This document shows, piece after piece, positions 7,677-18,059 of a stretch of 38,376 bases of DNA. The notes beneath the pieces are model-generated. The model saw only the letters and a program-made list of their open reading frames with translations. It did not search any database and was not told where the DNA came from. How positions within the stretch are numbered: position 1 is the stretch's first letter; each line of letters opens with the position of its first letter. Made by a program: the position numbers and the translations under genes. The stretch comes from Verrucomicrobia bacterium ADurb.Bin006 (GTDB lineage Bacteria; Verrucomicrobiota; Verrucomicrobiia; Limisphaerales; J093): the NCBI GenBank assembly GCA_002071485.1, contig MWFF01000138.1:1-38376 (forward strand), given 5' to 3'.

Positions 7677-10463
7677 CTACTTCCTGCTCTTCTTGGCCGT
7701 CTTCTTGGCAGGCGTCTTGGCGCCGGCCGCCTGTTTCTCGGCAATCGCAGCCTGGGCGGCGGCGAGACGGGCGACAGGGACGCGGAATGGCGAGCAACTG
7801 ACGTAAGTCAGGCCGACTCTGTGACAGAACTTGACCGAGTCGGGATCGCCGCCGTGTTCGCCGCAGATTCCGAGCTTGATTCCGGGGCGTGTCGACCGGC
7901 CCTTTTCGACTGCGATCTTGACCAATTGGCCAACGCCGGTCTGGTCGATCGAGGCGAACGGGTTCTTGTTCACGACTTCGGCTTCGGTGTAAGGCCCGAG
8001 GAAGCTCGCCGAGTCGTCGCGGCTCATGCCAAGGCAGGTCTGTGTGAGGTCGTTGGTGCCGAAGCTGAAGAATTCGGCGGTTTGGGCGATCTCGTCGGCG
8101 GTGAGTGCGCCGCGGGGGATTTCGATCATGGTGCCGACGCTGTAATTGAACCGCACCTTCTGCTCGGCCATGACTTCCTTGGCGACGCGGTGGACGACTT
8201 CGGCCTGGAGATCGAGTTCGCGCTTGAAACCGACCAGCGGGATCATGACTTCCGGTTTCACTTTAATGCCCGACTTCTGGACCTCGGCAGCCGCCTCGAA
8301 GACCGCGCGGGCCTGCATCTCGGAGATTTCGGGATAGACGATGCCCAGGCGGCAGCCGCGGAAGCCGAGCATCGGGTTGAACTCATGCAGTTCTTTGACG
8401 CGCTGTCTGATCTTCTCGACCGGTATGTCCATTTCGTCGGCGATCTCCTGCTGGCCTTTGGGGTTGTCGTCGTGGGGCAGGAACTCGTGCAGCGGCGGAT
8501 CGAGGAACCGGATGGTGGCGGGGAAGCCCTTGAGGGCCCTGAAGATGCCGACGAAGTCCTCCTTCTGGTAGGGGAGGAGCTTGGCGAGCGCCTCCTTGCG
8601 GTCCGCCACGTTGTCCGCGAGGATCATCTCGCGCATCGCTTTGATGCGGTCGCCCTCGAAGAACATGTGTTCGGTGCGGGTGAGGCCGATGCCCGTGGCG
8701 CCGAACGCGATGGCGTTCTCGGCCTGCTCCGGCGTGTCGGCATTGGTGCGAACCTGCATGCGGGTGGCCTTGGCGCACCAGTCCATGAGCGTCTTGAACA
8801 TCGCATACGTCTCGCTTTTCTTCGGATCGAGCGTCTGGTCGACGAGCACCTGCACGATTTCAGACGGGGCGGTCGGGATTTGCCCGACGTAGACATTGCC
8901 GACCGTTCCGTTAATCGAGAGGTAATCGCCTTCCGTGAAGGTCTGTCCGCCCGCGGTGACGGTCTTGGCGTTGTAGTCGATCTGCAGAGCGGCGGCGCCG
9001 CAGACGCAGACCTTGCCCATCTGGCGGGCCACCAGCGCCGCGTGCGAGCTCACGCCGCCCTTGGCGGTCAGGATGCCCTCGGACGCGATCATGCCGCGCA
9101 GGTCTTCGGGCGACGTCTCGTTGCGCACCAGCAGCACCTTCTCACCCCTGGCCGCGGCGGCATCGGCGCGATCGGCATTCAGGTAGAGCTTGCCGCTCGC
9201 AGCGCCGGGGCCGGCGGGCAGGCCGGTGGCGATGACCTTGGCCGCCTTCTCCGCCTTCGCATCGAAGATCGGGGCCAGGAGCTGATCGAGCTGGTCGGCC
9301 GGGTTGCGCAGCACGGCCGTTTCCCAGGTGATGAGCTTCTCCTTGACCATGTCCATCGAGAACTTCAGCGCCGCCATGGCAGTGCGCTTGCCGTTGCGCG
9401 TCTGAAGCATGAAGACCTTGCCGTCCTGGATCGTGAACTCGAAGTCCTGCACATCCTTGAAATGCCTCTCGAGCGTCGTGCGGATGTTGTCGAGTTCCTT
9501 GTACGCCGCGGGCATCTCCTTCGCCAACTGCGCCACGGGCTCAGGCGTGCGCACGCCGGCCACGACGTCCTCGCCCTGCGCATTGATCAGGAACTCGCCG
9601 TAGAATTCCTTCGCGCCGTTGGCCGGATTGCGCGTGAACGCCACGCCCGACCCTGAGGTGTTGCCGGTGTTGCCGTAAACCATCGCCTGCACGTTGACGG
9701 CCGTGCCCCATTCCGAGGGGATGTTGTACTTACGGCGGTAGACGATCGCCCGGTCGTTCATCCAGGACCCAAACACGGCGCCAACCGCGCCTTCGAGCTG
9801 CTTCCACGGGTCTTGCGGGAACTCCTTGCCGCCAGTGCGGTCCTTGATGAGGACCTGGAAACGCTTCACCAACTCCTTGAGATCGTCCACCGTCAGCCGG
9901 GTGTCTTCGATGTCCTGCGCATAACGCTCGTGCTTGAGTTCGTGAATCACTACTTCGAACGGTTCGTGGTCCTCGTTGGGGCGCTTCTGTACACCCATGA
10001 CGACGTCGCCGTACATCTGCACAAAGCGGCGGTAACAATCCCAGGCGAACCGCTCGTTCTTCGTGGCGTTGACCAGGGCGACCACCGTCCGGTCGTTCAA
10101 ACCCAGGTTGAGAATCGTATCCATCATGCCCGGCATCGAATCGCGCGCGCCGGATCGAACGGAAACCAGGAGCGGCATGGCGGTCTGATCGTTGAACTTG
10201 GTGCCCATGATCTTCTCGATGAACTCGATGCCGTTCTTGATCTGGGCCTGGAGTTGCTTGGGGTACGTCCGCTTGTTCGCGTAGTAGTAGTTGCACACCT
10301 CGGTCGTGATGGTGAATCCGGGAGGCACCGGCAAGCCGATGCGGGACATTTCCGCGAGATTGGCGCCCTTGCCGCCCAAGAGCGGTTTCATGGACCCGTC
10401 GCCGTCGGCCTTCTTGTTGCCGAACAGATAGACGTGTTTCTGTGATTTCAGTGCTTTTGGCAT
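7677..10463 (-). CDS. ppdK: pyruvate, phosphate dikinase
   Basis: A 928-aa cytosolic enzyme that interconverts pyruvate, ATP and phosphate with phosphoenolpyruvate, AMP and pyrophosphate, linking glycolysis and gluconeogenesis. The order is canonical: N-terminal ATP-grasp domain ([20 protein letters not shown]), the swivelling phosphohistidine domain with the active His in [18 protein letters not shown], then the PEP-binding TIM barrel with [15 protein letters not shown] and the catalytic Cys in [11 protein letters not shown] near the C-terminus. The length fits the family (about 880-900 aa) plus an extra Ala/Lys-rich tail (ends [10 protein letters not shown]). The start ATG at 10463 gives [15 protein letters not shown]; longer frames upstream lack homology. 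Monocistronic, divergent from the sugar kinase, with a terminator at 7591. Confidence 0.97.
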   Translation of the reverse strand: MPKALKSQKHVYLFGNKKADGDGSMKPLLGGKGANLAEMSRIGLPVPPGFTITTEVCNYYYANKRTYPKQLQAQIKNGIEFIEKIMGTKFNDQTAMPLLVSVRSGARDSMPGMMDTILNLGLNDRTVVALVNATKNERFAWDCYRRFVQMYGDVVMGVQKRPNEDHEPFEVVIHELKHERYAQDIEDTRLTVDDLKELVKRFQVLIKDRTGGKEFPQDPWKQLEGAVGAVFGSWMNDRAIVYRRKYNIPSEWGTAVNVQAMVYGNTGNTSGSGVAFTRNPANGAKEFYGEFLINAQGEDVVAGVRTPEPVAQLAKEMPAAYKELDNIRTTLERHFKDVQDFEFTIQDGKVFMLQTRNGKRTAMAALKFSMDMVKEKLITWETAVLRNPADQLDQLLAPIFDAKAEKAAKVIATGLPAGPGAASGKLYLNADRADAAAARGEKVLLVRNETSPEDLRGMIASEGILTAKGGVSSHAALVARQMGKVCVCGAAALQIDYNAKTVTAGGQTFTEGDYLSINGTVGNVYVGQIPTAPSEIVQVLVDQTLDPKKSETYAMFKTLMDWCAKATRMQVRTNADTPEQAENAIAFGATGIGLTRTEHMFFEGDRIKAMREMILADNVADRKEALAKLLPYQKEDFVGIFRALKGFPATIRFLDPPLHEFLPHDDNPKGQQEIADEMDIPVEKIRQRVKELHEFNPMLGFRGCRLGIVYPEISEMQARAVFEAAAEVQKSGIKVKPEVMIPLVGFKRELDLQAEVVHRVAKEVMAEQKVRFNYSVGTMIEIPRGALTADEIAQTAEFFSFGTNDLTQTCLGMSRDDSASFLGPYTEAEVVNKNPFASIDQTGVGQLVKIAVEKGRSTRPGIKLGICGEHGGDPDSVKFCHRVGLTYVSCSPFRVPVARLAAAQAAIAEKQAAGAKTPAKKTAKKSRK

Positions 10464-10621
10464 AAGTTGTTCTTTGTCGTTTACTCGGTTTCGCTGGTTC
10501 ATTGATTGCGAAGGTGGCCGAGACGCTAACAAAGGAAAGGGGCGTGTCAACGGCGCTTTTGACGACAGCCGTACGCAAACAAAGCTTCTCGCCGCGGGGT
10601 GCATCTGCTCTAATCCATCCC

Positions 10622-11704
10622 ATGCAATACGGCTTGACAATTCGTTCGGAAGGCGCGCTGGACCTGATCTCACTGGGCGCCCTTGTGCATCGACTCGATC
10701 CTGGCATCATCCCGTTTCGAAAGGCGACCGAGTGTCAGATTCATGTCAGCGGCGGAGAGTTCAACGTGGCGGCGAACCTTGCCGACTGCTTCCGTCTGAA
10801 GACCGGGATTGTGACGGCGATGGTCGATTATCCCATCGGCGAACTGATCGCCGAGCGGGTGAAGGCGATGGGTGTGCGTCCGTTCTACAAGACATTCGCC
10901 CATGACGGCGTCCAGGGGCCGAACATGGCGGCGGTCTACAGCGATCGCGGATGGGGGGTGCGCGCGCCCGTGGTTTTCTACAACCGCTGCAACGAGGCGG
11001 CGGCGCGCCTCAAACCGGGCGACTTCGATTGGAGCAGCATCTTCGCCGGCGGCGTGCGGTGGTTCCACAGCGGCGGAATCTTCGCGGCCCTGTCCGAGAC
11101 CACGGCCGAGTTGATCATCGAAGGCATGCGAGCGGCGAAGGCGGCGGGCGCCGTGGTGTCGTTCGACCTCAATTTCCGCGAGAAGCTCTGGAGAATCTCG
11201 GGCGGCAAGGATCGCGCGGTCGCGGTTCTGCGGCGCATCGTGAGAAATGTGGACGTGCTGATCGGCAATGAAGAGGATCTCCAAAAGGGCCTGGACATTC
11301 CCGGACCCGAGGTGGCGGCCACGTCGAAGCTCGATCCGAGCGCGTTTTTCGACATGATCGAACGCGTGCTCGAGCAGCAGCCGCAGGTCAAGGTCGTCGC
11401 CACCACGCTGCGCGAGGTCTGTTCGACCAACCGCCACATCTGGGGCGCGGTGGCCTGGATCAACGGACAACGCCATGTCTCGCCCACATGCCAGCTCGAC
11501 GTGCTGGATCGGGTCGGCGGCGGCGACGGCTTCGCCGCCGGGTTCGTCTACGGCCTGCTGTCGGGAGAATCCCCCGAGATCGCCTTGAAGCTCGGGTGGG
11601 CCCACGGCGCGTTGCTCACGACCTTCCCCGGCGATACCACCATGGCCACGCTCGAACAGGTCCGCGCGTTCGCGTCCGGAGGTTCGCCGCGCATCCAGCG
11701 CTAA
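10622..11704 (+). CDS. PfkB/ribokinase family sugar kinase (KDG-kinase-like)
   Basis: A 360-aa cytosolic carbohydrate kinase. The N-terminal GG motif region is [15 protein letters not shown], where family members bind the sugar; the C-terminal catalytic signature is [13 protein letters not shown], with the catalytic-base Asp in GGGD (usual GAGD). [13 protein letters not shown] and [11 protein letters not shown] are typical of 2-keto-3-deoxygluconate kinases, so KdgK-type activity is the best guess; ribokinase or fructokinase activity is not excluded. ATG at 10622 begins [19 protein letters not shown]; 40 further upstream in-frame codons are not conserved-looking. It is divergent from ppdK with 158 bp between start codons, and 15 bp precede the regulator gene. 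Confidence 0.88.
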   Translation: MQYGLTIRSEGALDLISLGALVHRLDPGIIPFRKATECQIHVSGGEFNVAANLADCFRLKTGIVTAMVDYPIGELIAERVKAMGVRPFYKTFAHDGVQGPNMAAVYSDRGWGVRAPVVFYNRCNEAAARLKPGDFDWSSIFAGGVRWFHSGGIFAALSETTAELIIEGMRAAKAAGAVVSFDLNFREKLWRISGGKDRAVAVLRRIVRNVDVLIGNEEDLQKGLDIPGPEVAATSKLDPSAFFDMIERVLEQQPQVKVVATTLREVCSTNRHIWGAVAWINGQRHVSPTCQLDVLDRVGGGDGFAAGFVYGLLSGESPEIALKLGWAHGALLTTFPGDTTMATLEQVRAFASGGSPRIQR

Positions 11705-11719
11705 TCGATCCCCATCACG

Positions 11720-12754
11720 GTGCTTTGGGCGGTGCCTTACGAATTCTCCATCGGACTCGGACTTCTGTTCATGGCCATCCTCCTCTGGCCAAGGCACGGC
11801 TTGGCCGCCCGGTGGCGTCAGGGGCAGGAACTGGCCCGGCGCATGCGTCGCGAGGACGCCCTCAAGCACATCCTCAAGTGCGAGGCCAACGGACGCGTCG
11901 CAACGCTCGACAGCATCGCCGGGGTCCTCCAGATCACAACCGGCGCCGCCGCGCGTCTGCTCGAGGAATTGGAGGCGGGCGCGCTCGTGACGTTCGAAAG
12001 CGGGCGCCTGCGTCTGCGGTCGGCCGGACGCGAGCTCGGACTGCACATCGTTCGGGCGCATCGTCTTTGGGAAAGCTACCTGGCGGAACAGACCGGCGTG
12101 GCGGAAGGCGAATGGCATCATCGGGCGGAACGACAGGAGCACCTGCTGACCCCTCAGGAGGCCGACACGCTTGCCGCGCGCCTGGGCCATCCCACGCGCG
12201 ACCCGCACGGCGACGCCATCCCGAAAGCGAACGGGGCGTTGGAAGGCGAGCAGGGGCGCACGCTCAACAGCGTCGATCCCGACACCGCGGTCGTGATCAC
12301 GCATATCGAGGACGAGCCGGACACAGTCTATCGCCAGTTGATGGCGACGGGCTTGCGCCCCGGCATGAGGGCCTTTGTCATCGACAAATCGCCCACGCGC
12401 ATCCGGTTCTGGGCGGATGGCAACGAGCATGTTTTGGCCCCCGTCCTGGCCGAGAATGTCTCGATCGATCTGTTGCCCGACTTTCGGACCGAAGAGTTGA
12501 TCGAGGAGGAGTTCCTCTCGGGCCTCCAACCGGGCGTCCCGACCCGGGTCATCGGACTCTCTCCGGCCTGCCGCGGCCCCGAACGGCGGCGCCTCCTCGA
12601 CCTCGGTTTCGTTCCCGGAACCCGAGTCGAGGTCGAGATGGTCAGCCCCGGCGGTGATCCGACCGCGTATCGCGTGCGCGGGACGGTTGTGGCCCTGCGG
12701 CGTGAGCAGGCCAATCTCATCCGCGTCAGTTCGCGCGATGTCCCGGACCGATGA
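11720..12754 (+). CDS. membrane-anchored DtxR-type iron regulator fused to FeoA domain
   Basis: A 344-aa protein with a GTG start at 11720. A hydrophobic N-terminal segment (IGLGLLFMAILLWP, residues about 10-24) suggests a membrane anchor. Residues about 45-115 are a winged helix of the DtxR/MntR class (DSIAGVLQITTGAAARLLEELEAG), followed by the metal-binding/dimerisation region with HIVRAHRLWESYLAEQTG and conserved His/Glu residues (HHRAERQEH). Two FeoA/SH3-like segments follow, the last being CRGPERRRLLDLGFVPGTRV. It likely senses iron and tunes the adjacent FeoB. Its stop overlaps the feoB ATG (ATGA), so the two are translationally coupled. An alternative GTG at 11732 is possible. Confidence 0.85.
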   Translation: MLWAVPYEFSIGLGLLFMAILLWPRHGLAARWRQGQELARRMRREDALKHILKCEANGRVATLDSIAGVLQITTGAAARLLEELEAGALVTFESGRLRLRSAGRELGLHIVRAHRLWESYLAEQTGVAEGEWHHRAERQEHLLTPQEADTLAARLGHPTRDPHGDAIPKANGALEGEQGRTLNSVDPDTAVVITHIEDEPDTVYRQLMATGLRPGMRAFVIDKSPTRIRFWADGNEHVLAPVLAENVSIDLLPDFRTEELIEEEFLSGLQPGVPTRVIGLSPACRGPERRRLLDLGFVPGTRVEVEMVSPGGDPTAYRVRGTVVALRREQANLIRVSSRDVPDR

Positions 12755-13584
12755 GCGACTCCGTTCCGCATTCGACGCCCGGCTCGAGTGCGTCTTCGGG
12801 CGAGGCCTGCGCCGCGTGCCTTGTGCGCCGGGCCGCACAGCTCAGGAAACTCGGCATCGCCCCGGACCGCTGGGATTACGTCGTGGCGCTGGCGGGCAAT
12901 CCCAACACCGGCAAGAGCACGGTCTTCAACGCCTTGACCGGTTTGCGCCAGCACACCGGCAACTGGCCTGGCAAGACAGTGGCCCGTGCCGAGGGCGGTT
13001 ATGAATACGGCGGAAAACGCTTCAAGTTGGTGGACCTGCCCGGCACGTATTCGCTTCTCTCGACCAGCCTGGATGAACAGATCGCCCGCGACTTCATCCT
13101 GTTCGGCCAGCCCGACGTCACTGTCATTGTGGCCGACGCGACGCGCCTCGAACGGAACCTCAATCTCGCGCTGCAAGTCCTCGAGATCACCGACCGGGCG
13201 GTGGTCTGCCTGAACCTCATCGACGAAGCCAAGCGCCACGGTTTCAGTGTGGACGACCGGCAATTGGCGCGCGATCTGGGGGTGCCGGTCGTCGCCGCCT
13301 CCGCCCGGTACGGCAGAGGTCTGCCGGAGCTGATCGAGGCGATCCGCGGCGTGGCTTCCGGCGAAGTCCGATGCCGCCCCAAGCGGCTCGAGACCGAACC
13401 GGACGCGCTCAGGCCCGCGCTGGCCGAGTTGATGACTCAACTGGCGGCGGCCTACCCCGATCTGCCCAATCCGCGCTGGGTTGCCGTGCGGCTGCTGGGC
13501 GGTGACGCCTCGATCGTCGCGGCCCTCAAGAGCGGGCGCCTTGCCGACCTCGGCGTGCCTGGGCGCGCCTCGGCGACGTCCTGA
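12751..13584 (+). CDS. feoB: FeoB GTPase domain protein (ferrous iron transport)
   Basis: A 277-aa cytosolic G protein equal to the N-terminal half of FeoB. It has G1 GNPNTGKST, the G2 Thr region in TGNWPGKT, G3 DLPGTY, G4 NLID and G5-like ASAR, then the helical GDI-like region. An N-terminal CAAC pair precedes the G domain. The reading stops at 13582-13584 after GVPGRASATS, while the membrane half is encoded 10 bp downstream in another frame as a separate protein. In most bacteria FeoB is one chain of 700-800 aa; separate small-GTPase and permease proteins also occur. A one-base frameshift near 13560 could give the same picture. The start overlaps the regulator stop by 4 bp. Confidence 0.92.
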   Translation: MSDSVPHSTPGSSASSGEACAACLVRRAAQLRKLGIAPDRWDYVVALAGNPNTGKSTVFNALTGLRQHTGNWPGKTVARAEGGYEYGGKRFKLVDLPGTYSLLSTSLDEQIARDFILFGQPDVTVIVADATRLERNLNLALQVLEITDRAVVCLNLIDEAKRHGFSVDDRQLARDLGVPVVAASARYGRGLPELIEAIRGVASGEVRCRPKRLETEPDALRPALAELMTQLAAAYPDLPNPRWVAVRLLGGDASIVAALKSGRLADLGVPGRASATS

Positions 13585-13594
13585 CGCTCACGGT

Positions 13595-15040
13595 ATGGAC
13601 CCGCATCGGCCATCCTCATCTTCGGAACGCCCAACAGCCGAGGCGATCCTGGCCACGGCCGAGCGATGGCGACAGCAACTTGCCGGCGACGTCCACGAAC
13701 AGGTCGTCGAGGGCCTCTACCGCCAGGCCGCCCGCGTCGCGGATCGCGCGGTGTCCCGTCCGGACCGAGCCGCGATGCCGACCATCGATCGCAGGATTGA
13801 CCGCCTGGTGACGAGTCGGGTCTGGGGGTTCCCCATCATGCTTCTGTTGTTCGGCGCCATGTTCTGGCTCACGATTTCCGGCGCGAACGTCCCGTCCACC
13901 CTGCTGGCTTCCCTGCTGGTCGACACCGTGCACCCCGGGCTCAAGGGCGTGTTCAACAGCCTGGGCGCGCCCGGGTGGCTCACCGGCCTGGTGGTGGACG
14001 GGATGTACCTGGCAACCGCCTGGGTGGTGAGCGTCATGCTCCCGCCCATGGCGATCTTCTTCCCGCTCCTGACATTGCTCGAGGACTTCGGCTACCTGCC
14101 GCGGATCGCGTTCAACCTCGACCGCCTGTTCAAGCAGGCCGGCGCCCACGGCAAACAGGCCATGACCACCATGATGGGCTTTGGCTGCAACGCCGCCGGG
14201 GTGTTGGCCGCGCGCATCATCGACAGCCCGCGCGAACGCCTCCTGGCCATCCTCACCAACAACTTCGCGCTCTGCAACGGCCGCTGGCCCACCCAGTTCC
14301 TGATCGCCACCGTCTTCGTCGGCACGCTGGCGCCCGCCCCGCTGGCCGGCCTTGTCTCCTCAGCCGCCGTCACCAGCGTGGCCCTTCTGGGCGTGTTCAT
14401 GACCCTTGCGGTCGGCTGGGCGCTTTCGCGGACGGTCTTGCGCGGAGAGGTCAGCACATTCAGCCTCGAACTGCCTCCCTACCGCCCGCCCCGCGTCTGG
14501 CAGGCGCTCTACACCTCGCTGATCGATCGGACGCTGTTCGTTTTGTGGCGCGCGGTGGTCTTCGCGTTGCCGGCCGGCGCGGTCATCTGGCTGAGCGCCA
14601 ATGTCCACATCGGCGGCGAGAGCCTCGCCACTCACTGTGTCCGTTTTCTCGATCCGATCGGGTTCCTGATCGGGCTCAATGGCGTGATCCTCTTCGCCTA
14701 TGTCATCGCCATACCCGCCAATGAAATCGTCATCCCGACCATCCTGATGCTGACCGTCATGATGACCGGCAGCCAGGGGATCGGCGAAGGCGCCGGCGTC
14801 CTGTTCAAACTCGATTCCAACCGGGCCATCGGCCAGTTGCTGACCGCCGGCGGCTGGACGGTCCTCACCGGCGTGAACCTGATGCTTTTTAGCCTGCTCC
14901 ACAACCCGTGCAGCACGACGCTCTACACCATCTACAAGGAAACCGGCAGCGGCAAATGGACGCTCGTGGCCGCCGCCCTGCCGCTCGCCCTGGGCTTCAT
15001 CGTCACATTCCTCGTCGCCTCCCTCTGGCGCATGATGTAA
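13595..15040 (+). CDS. feoB: FeoB permease domain (nucleoside-recognition/Gate family)
   Basis: A 481-aa polytopic inner-membrane protein corresponding to the membrane half of FeoB, forming the Fe2+ path across the inner membrane. After a helical linker (TAEAILATAERWRQQLAG ... RRIDRLVTSRVWGFPIML) come the two Gate domains: the first holds the conserved FGCNAAGVLAARII and NNFALCNGRWP cysteines, and the second the HNPCSTTLYTIYKETGSGKW motif. About eight or more membrane segments are visible. ATG at 13595 (MDPHRPSSSS) lies 10 bp after the GTPase stop; the frame is open further upstream, overlapping the GTPase gene. Expected to work with the preceding GTPase and the FeoA-fused regulator as one ferrous iron module. 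Confidence 0.92.
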   Translation: MDPHRPSSSSERPTAEAILATAERWRQQLAGDVHEQVVEGLYRQAARVADRAVSRPDRAAMPTIDRRIDRLVTSRVWGFPIMLLLFGAMFWLTISGANVPSTLLASLLVDTVHPGLKGVFNSLGAPGWLTGLVVDGMYLATAWVVSVMLPPMAIFFPLLTLLEDFGYLPRIAFNLDRLFKQAGAHGKQAMTTMMGFGCNAAGVLAARIIDSPRERLLAILTNNFALCNGRWPTQFLIATVFVGTLAPAPLAGLVSSAAVTSVALLGVFMTLAVGWALSRTVLRGEVSTFSLELPPYRPPRVWQALYTSLIDRTLFVLWRAVVFALPAGAVIWLSANVHIGGESLATHCVRFLDPIGFLIGLNGVILFAYVIAIPANEIVIPTILMLTVMMTGSQGIGEGAGVLFKLDSNRAIGQLLTAGGWTVLTGVNLMLFSLLHNPCSTTLYTIYKETGSGKWTLVAAALPLALGFIVTFLVASLWRMM

Positions 15041-15059
15041 CGACGATGGGGTGTGGCAG

Positions 15060-15296
15060 ACGATCGTTGCAGGCGAACGTCAAGGTCACCAAATCTTCAC
15101 GGACCGTCGCGAGCACGACCGAAACGTCCTGCAAGTGAAACGCCGCTTCCGAAAGCACCGCCTCGCACGTCAGCAACAGCTCAGTCACCTGGCCGGCCAG
15201 GCTGACTGCCCAGTCGTGATGTTTGTCCTGACTGACTTGGGCGCTGATCCAAGCGCCAATTGCATCTGCGCCCACAGCGTCTCAGACGGCGATGTT
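15060..15296 (-). pseudogene. VapC-like PIN-domain toxin remnant
   Basis: Minus-strand codons read GAWISAQVSQDKHHDWA and then LLLTCEAVLSEAAFHLQD, the pattern of the first half of PIN-domain VapC RNases (an acidic start strand, a HHDWA helix, and the conserved Glu in TCEAVLSEA). The N-terminus has an in-frame stop (IAV-stop-DAVGADAIGAW), and the second half with the remaining catalytic acids is missing because the reading runs into the end of the FeoB gene. No antitoxin gene is seen beside it. I read it as a decayed toxin gene. Confidence 0.6.
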
Positions 15297-15344
15297 TTCA
15301 ATCTCGCGTCTTGCGATTCGAGGGTGGCCGGCTAGACTCGTGTC

Positions 15345-18059
15345 ATGATTTCTGCGTCAGTCTTTCATTGCGGCCGATGGGCCGTTTCTTCGTTCGTGTC
15401 CGGTCTGCTCGTCGTATCTCTGTTTGGGGGCGACGCCGAAACGGTTGGCAGGCGGGGCGAAAACCGCACGGTCCTGCCGGTCAACCAGGAGGTCACCCCG
15501 CTGGGCCGGCAAACCGACCTTGCCGGCTTGCGTCCGCAGGCGATGGCGCTGTCGCCCGACGGCCGTCGGCTGGTCGTGTCTGGAAAGACGAGCGAGTTGA
15601 TCGTCCTTGATCCCGCGAACGGCGCCATTCTCGAGCGCGTTCAGTTGCCGTCCGAGAAACAGAACGAGCCGCTGCCGCCCACGGCGTCGCCGAACATCCT
15701 GCAACCCGACACCAAGGGGCAGCTCAGCTTCACCGGCCTGATCTTCTCGCCCGATGGCCGTCGGATTTTCCTGAGCAACGTCAATGGCAGCGTGAAGGTG
15801 TTCACGGTGGACGCGGACGGGCGGGTTGCGGCGTCGCACTCGCTGCCGCTGCCGCCGGCGAAGGCGCCACGGCGCAGCGAGGAAATCCCGGCGGGCCTGG
15901 CCATCTCACCGGACGGCGCGCGCCTGTACGTCTGCGGCAACCTGTCGAACACGCTGCTCGAACTCGACGCCGCGACGGGCGAGGTGCTGCGCACCTTCGC
16001 GGTGGGCGTGGCGCCGTACGACGTCGTGCTCCTCAGGAACAAGGCCTACGTGAGCAACTGGGGCGGGCGCCGTCCGGGCGCGGGCGATCTAGTGGGGCCG
16101 GCTGGTCGCGGGACGGTAGTCCGCGTCGACCCGGTGAGGCACATCGCGAGCGAGGGCTCGGTTTCCGTCGTCCATCTGGGTGTCGGCAAGAGCGGGGCCA
16201 AACCGGAAATCGACATCCTCACTGGGCTTCATGCATCGGCGCTGGCGTTGTCGCCTGACCGTCGCTGGCTGGTATGCGCCAACGCTGGGGCCGACAACCT
16301 GAGCGTCATTGACACGCGCACCGACGCGGTGGCGGAGACGATCTGGGTGAAATCCAAACCGAGCGATCTGCTGGCGGCGTCGCCCAATGCGCTGGCATTC
16401 GCTGCCGATGGGAAGACGCTGTACGTGGCTAACGGGACGCAGAACGCCATCGCGATCGTGGACTTCGCCCCGGCCGGCAAGCGCTCGCAGTTGCGCGGGT
16501 TGCTTCCGGTGGGATGGTTTCCCGGCGCGCTCGTGTTTGACGGGCCGCGGAAGCAGCTTTGTGTCGCGAACATCAAGGGGCACGCCGTCGCGCCCAGGCC
16601 GTATCGGGAGAGCGGCGCGTCCGTGGAGGGTTTCAATAGCCATCAGTACCACGGTTCGGTCTCGCTGGTGCCGCTCCCGCGGAACGATGACCTGCCCCGG
16701 CTTTCGCAATCGGTCTATGACAACCTGCGCCAGGGGCGCATTGCGGAGTCGCTGCAGCCGCCCCGTCCCGGCCAGCCGCCGCGGGCGATTCCCGAGCGCA
16801 TTGGCGAGCCGAGCCTGATCAAGCATGTCGTGTACGTGATCAAGGAGAACCGCACCTACGATCAGGTGTTGGGCGCGGTGGGCAAGGGCAACAGCGATCC
16901 GCGGCTCTGCATCTTTGGCGAACGCGTCACGCCCAACCAGCACAAGCTCGTGCGCGAGTTCGTTCTGCTGGACAACACCTACTGTTCGGCCATCCTGAGC
17001 GCGGACGGCCATCAGTGGAGCACCACCGCATTTGGCACCGATTACCTCGAGCGTTCGTTTGCCGGCTGGCCGCGCAGCTACCCGGACGGCATGGGCGTGG
17101 ACGAAAACGATGCCCTGGCGTACTCGCCGGCGGGCTTCATCTGGGACAACGCGCTGCGGCACAAGATTCGCATCCGCAACTACGGCGAATTCATGGCGCC
17201 AAACGTCCGGTGGCGGGACGGGCGCAAGGGGACGCCAGACTTTCTGGCCTGTTACCGCACGTGGAAGGGAGAAAGCGACGAGGTGATTTTCGAGAGCTAC
17301 CCGATGATCCCGACCATTGCGCCCTTCTCGCCGACCAACTACGTGGGCTGGGAGATGTCGGTGCCCGATCAATACCGGGCCGACTTCATTTTGCGGGAGT
17401 TGAAGGAGTACGAGGCCAAGGGAGAGTTCCCGCAGCTTGTGATCATCTGTCTGCCTCAAGACCACACCAGCGGGACGAGCCGCAACTGCCCGACGCCGGC
17501 CGCGACGGTGGCGGACAACGACCTGGCCTTCGGCCGCATCGTCGAGGCGCTGAGCCACTCGAAGTTCTGGCGCGAGATGGCCATTTTCGGTATCGAGGAC
17601 GATCCCCAGGCCGGCTACGATCACGTGAGCGGGTATCGGACCACTGCGTATGTGGTGAGTCCCTACGCGAAACGGGGCGTCGTGGTGAGCACGCAGTACA
17701 ACACCACCAGTCTGCTGCGCACCATGGAGCAGATTCTTGGCATGCCGCCGATGAACCAGTTCGACGCCAGCGCCACGCCGATGTTCGACTGTTTCACCGA
17801 CACGCTCGATGACACGCCGTTCAAGTCGGTGCCCAACATCGTGCCGATCGATGAGATGAACCCCGATCCCAAGGCGATTGCCGACCCGCAGTTGCGGCGC
17901 GATGCCCTGGCGTCGTCGCGCATGAACTTCCGGCAGGTGGACCGCGCTCCCGAGGACGTGCTGAATCGGGTGCTCTGGCGCGCCATGCGCGGCACCCGGG
18001 AGCCGTATCCCGAGTGGGCCATCACCGTGCGCGGCGGCGAAGACGAGGATGACGATTAA
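15345..18059 (+). CDS. secreted YncE-type beta-propeller / phosphoesterase fusion
   Basis: A 904-aa exported protein. An N-terminal hydrophobic segment (VSSFVSGLLVVSLFGG) is a signal peptide. Residues about 45-480 hold YVTN/YncE propeller repeats, e.g. GRRLVVSGKTSELIVLDP, GARLYVCGNLSNTLLELD and GKTLYVANGTQNAIAIVD. From about 490 a phosphoesterase domain of the alkaline phosphatase superfamily (PF04185-like) begins with HVVYVIKENRTYDQVLG, and continues through LDNTYCSAILSADGHQW, IICLPQDHTSG and AIFGIEDDPQAGYDHVSGYR, which supply the metal-binding Asp/His residues. This architecture is known as bifunctional YncE/alkaline phosphatase family; the physiological ester substrate is unknown. ATG at 15345. 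Standing alone, with repeat DNA downstream. Confidence 0.88.
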   Translation: MISASVFHCGRWAVSSFVSGLLVVSLFGGDAETVGRRGENRTVLPVNQEVTPLGRQTDLAGLRPQAMALSPDGRRLVVSGKTSELIVLDPANGAILERVQLPSEKQNEPLPPTASPNILQPDTKGQLSFTGLIFSPDGRRIFLSNVNGSVKVFTVDADGRVAASHSLPLPPAKAPRRSEEIPAGLAISPDGARLYVCGNLSNTLLELDAATGEVLRTFAVGVAPYDVVLLRNKAYVSNWGGRRPGAGDLVGPAGRGTVVRVDPVRHIASEGSVSVVHLGVGKSGAKPEIDILTGLHASALALSPDRRWLVCANAGADNLSVIDTRTDAVAETIWVKSKPSDLLAASPNALAFAADGKTLYVANGTQNAIAIVDFAPAGKRSQLRGLLPVGWFPGALVFDGPRKQLCVANIKGHAVAPRPYRESGASVEGFNSHQYHGSVSLVPLPRNDDLPRLSQSVYDNLRQGRIAESLQPPRPGQPPRAIPERIGEPSLIKHVVYVIKENRTYDQVLGAVGKGNSDPRLCIFGERVTPNQHKLVREFVLLDNTYCSAILSADGHQWSTTAFGTDYLERSFAGWPRSYPDGMGVDENDALAYSPAGFIWDNALRHKIRIRNYGEFMAPNVRWRDGRKGTPDFLACYRTWKGESDEVIFESYPMIPTIAPFSPTNYVGWEMSVPDQYRADFILRELKEYEAKGEFPQLVIICLPQDHTSGTSRNCPTPAATVADNDLAFGRIVEALSHSKFWREMAIFGIEDDPQAGYDHVSGYRTTAYVVSPYAKRGVVVSTQYNTTSLLRTMEQILGMPPMNQFDASATPMFDCFTDTLDDTPFKSVPNIVPIDEMNPDPKAIADPQLRRDALASSRMNFRQVDRAPEDVLNRVLWRAMRGTREPYPEWAITVRGGEDEDDD

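Noticed and set aside
7821..9656. 611-aa plus-strand open frame inside ppdK
   Set aside because: Antisense to a well-conserved enzyme; Arg/Asp/Leu-rich shadow translation.
10670..12838. 722-aa minus-strand open frame
   Set aside because: Antisense to the sugar kinase and DtxR-FeoA genes.
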